Assembly (NCBI GenBank): GCA_004556705.1 | Contig: SFGA01000025.1 | Span: 13,418-77,417, forward strand | Direction: 5' to 3' | DNA: 64,000 bases | Source of the DNA: Ruminococcus sp. | Lineage (GTDB): Bacteria; Bacillota; Clostridia; Oscillospirales; Acutalibacteraceae | Shown: positions 63,684-64,000 of the stretch, piece after piece | Layout of the letters: each line of letters starts with the position of its first letter | Position numbering within the stretch: position 1 is the stretch's first letter | Translations under genes and position numbers: made by a program | The notes under the pieces: generated by a model | Database searches by the model: none | Told to the model about the DNA's origin: nothing | What the model saw: the letters and a program-made list of their open reading frames with translations, nothing else

Positions 63684-64000
63684 CTTCCGAGTTTTTTATT
63701 TATTTTACAAGATAGATTATAGACTTTTGTGTTGATAATGCAATATTTTCTAATAAAATTAAAAAATTTTTAACAAATTCTTATTATTTCTGTATTATTT
63801 CAACCGCAAATCAATATATATAACAGCAATCTAACGGCTTAAATCACATTAAAATACACACCAACCCGTAGGGACAGGGCTTGTCCCTACGGTCACAAAT
63901 GTTTTCAAATTTGATGAAACACAGGCTCCCTCTGACGAGGGAGCTGTTGAGCGTAGCGAAACTGAGGGAGAGAAAGCAATAAATATCAAACTTTCGTTAT
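63684..64000. other. AT-rich intergenic stretch with repeats
   Basis: 63684-63860 is AT-rich and holds the upstream region of the divergent membrane-protein gene. 63868-63892 is a further CCGTAGGGACA palindrome copy, and 63925-63970 carries the CTCCCTCTGACGAGGGAGC hairpin seen also near 50346. No gene was seen. Confidence 0.5.

Overview
The window comes from a low-to-mid GC Firmicute of the class Clostridia, probably a gut anaerobe. The signs are a T-box in front of thrS, CIRCE-controlled hrcA-grpE-dnaK-dnaJ, a large ferredoxin-dependent pyruvate oxidoreductase, oleate hydratase, and Tn1549/CTn-type conjugation genes. I cannot fix the genus from sequence alone.

Layout. 1-3950 is chromosome: a calcineurin-like phosphoesterase and thrS on the minus strand, with promoter and T-box leader. 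3965-43716 is an integrated conjugative element of about 39.8 kb. From 43717 the chromosome resumes: hrcA-grpE-dnaK-dnaJ, an aroE-aroK fusion with aroQ, a repeat-rich gap holding a MATE transporter remnant, a TetR regulator, oleate hydratase, trpS with a CNNM/CorC-type gene, an FRG-domain protein, nifJ (PFOR), a YhhN-family membrane protein, a second repeat-rich gap and a CmpB-type membrane protein.

The conjugative element is the main feature. It has no tyrosine or serine integrase. Its first gene is an IS30-like DDE transposase. A terminal inverted repeat just upstream of that gene is matched, in inverted orientation, only at 43690-43716, about 39.7 kb away. No copy lies just downstream of the transposase, so the transposase appears to mobilise the whole element, as in staphylococcal ICE6013. 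Inside are ParA/ParB, a plasmid-type replication initiator with in-gene iterons, a surface-protein cargo block (thioester/Cna-B adhesin with IPKTG anchor, a membrane-anchored protein, two related secreted proteins, one with BspA-like repeats), a giant methylase/helicase split by a frameshift and carrying an overprinted tnpV gene, an HTH-HipA fusion, a CHC2 primase-like protein, a candidate oriT, MobC, a MOB_P-type relaxase, PcfB, an ArdC-like protein, VirD4, Maff2 (VirB2-like), VirB6-like, PrgI (VirB3-like), VirB4 and an M23 peptidase, and finally a Fic protein.

Between fic and the right end lies a candidate autonomous non-coding RNA of about 455 nt (43257-43712). It has its own extended -10 promoter with a palindrome over the -35, many perfect long-range stems, and a terminator whose T-run is part of the element's terminal repeat. 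I recognise no known family and find no ORF in it. The right end of the element sits only 53 bp from the -35 box of the heat-shock operon.
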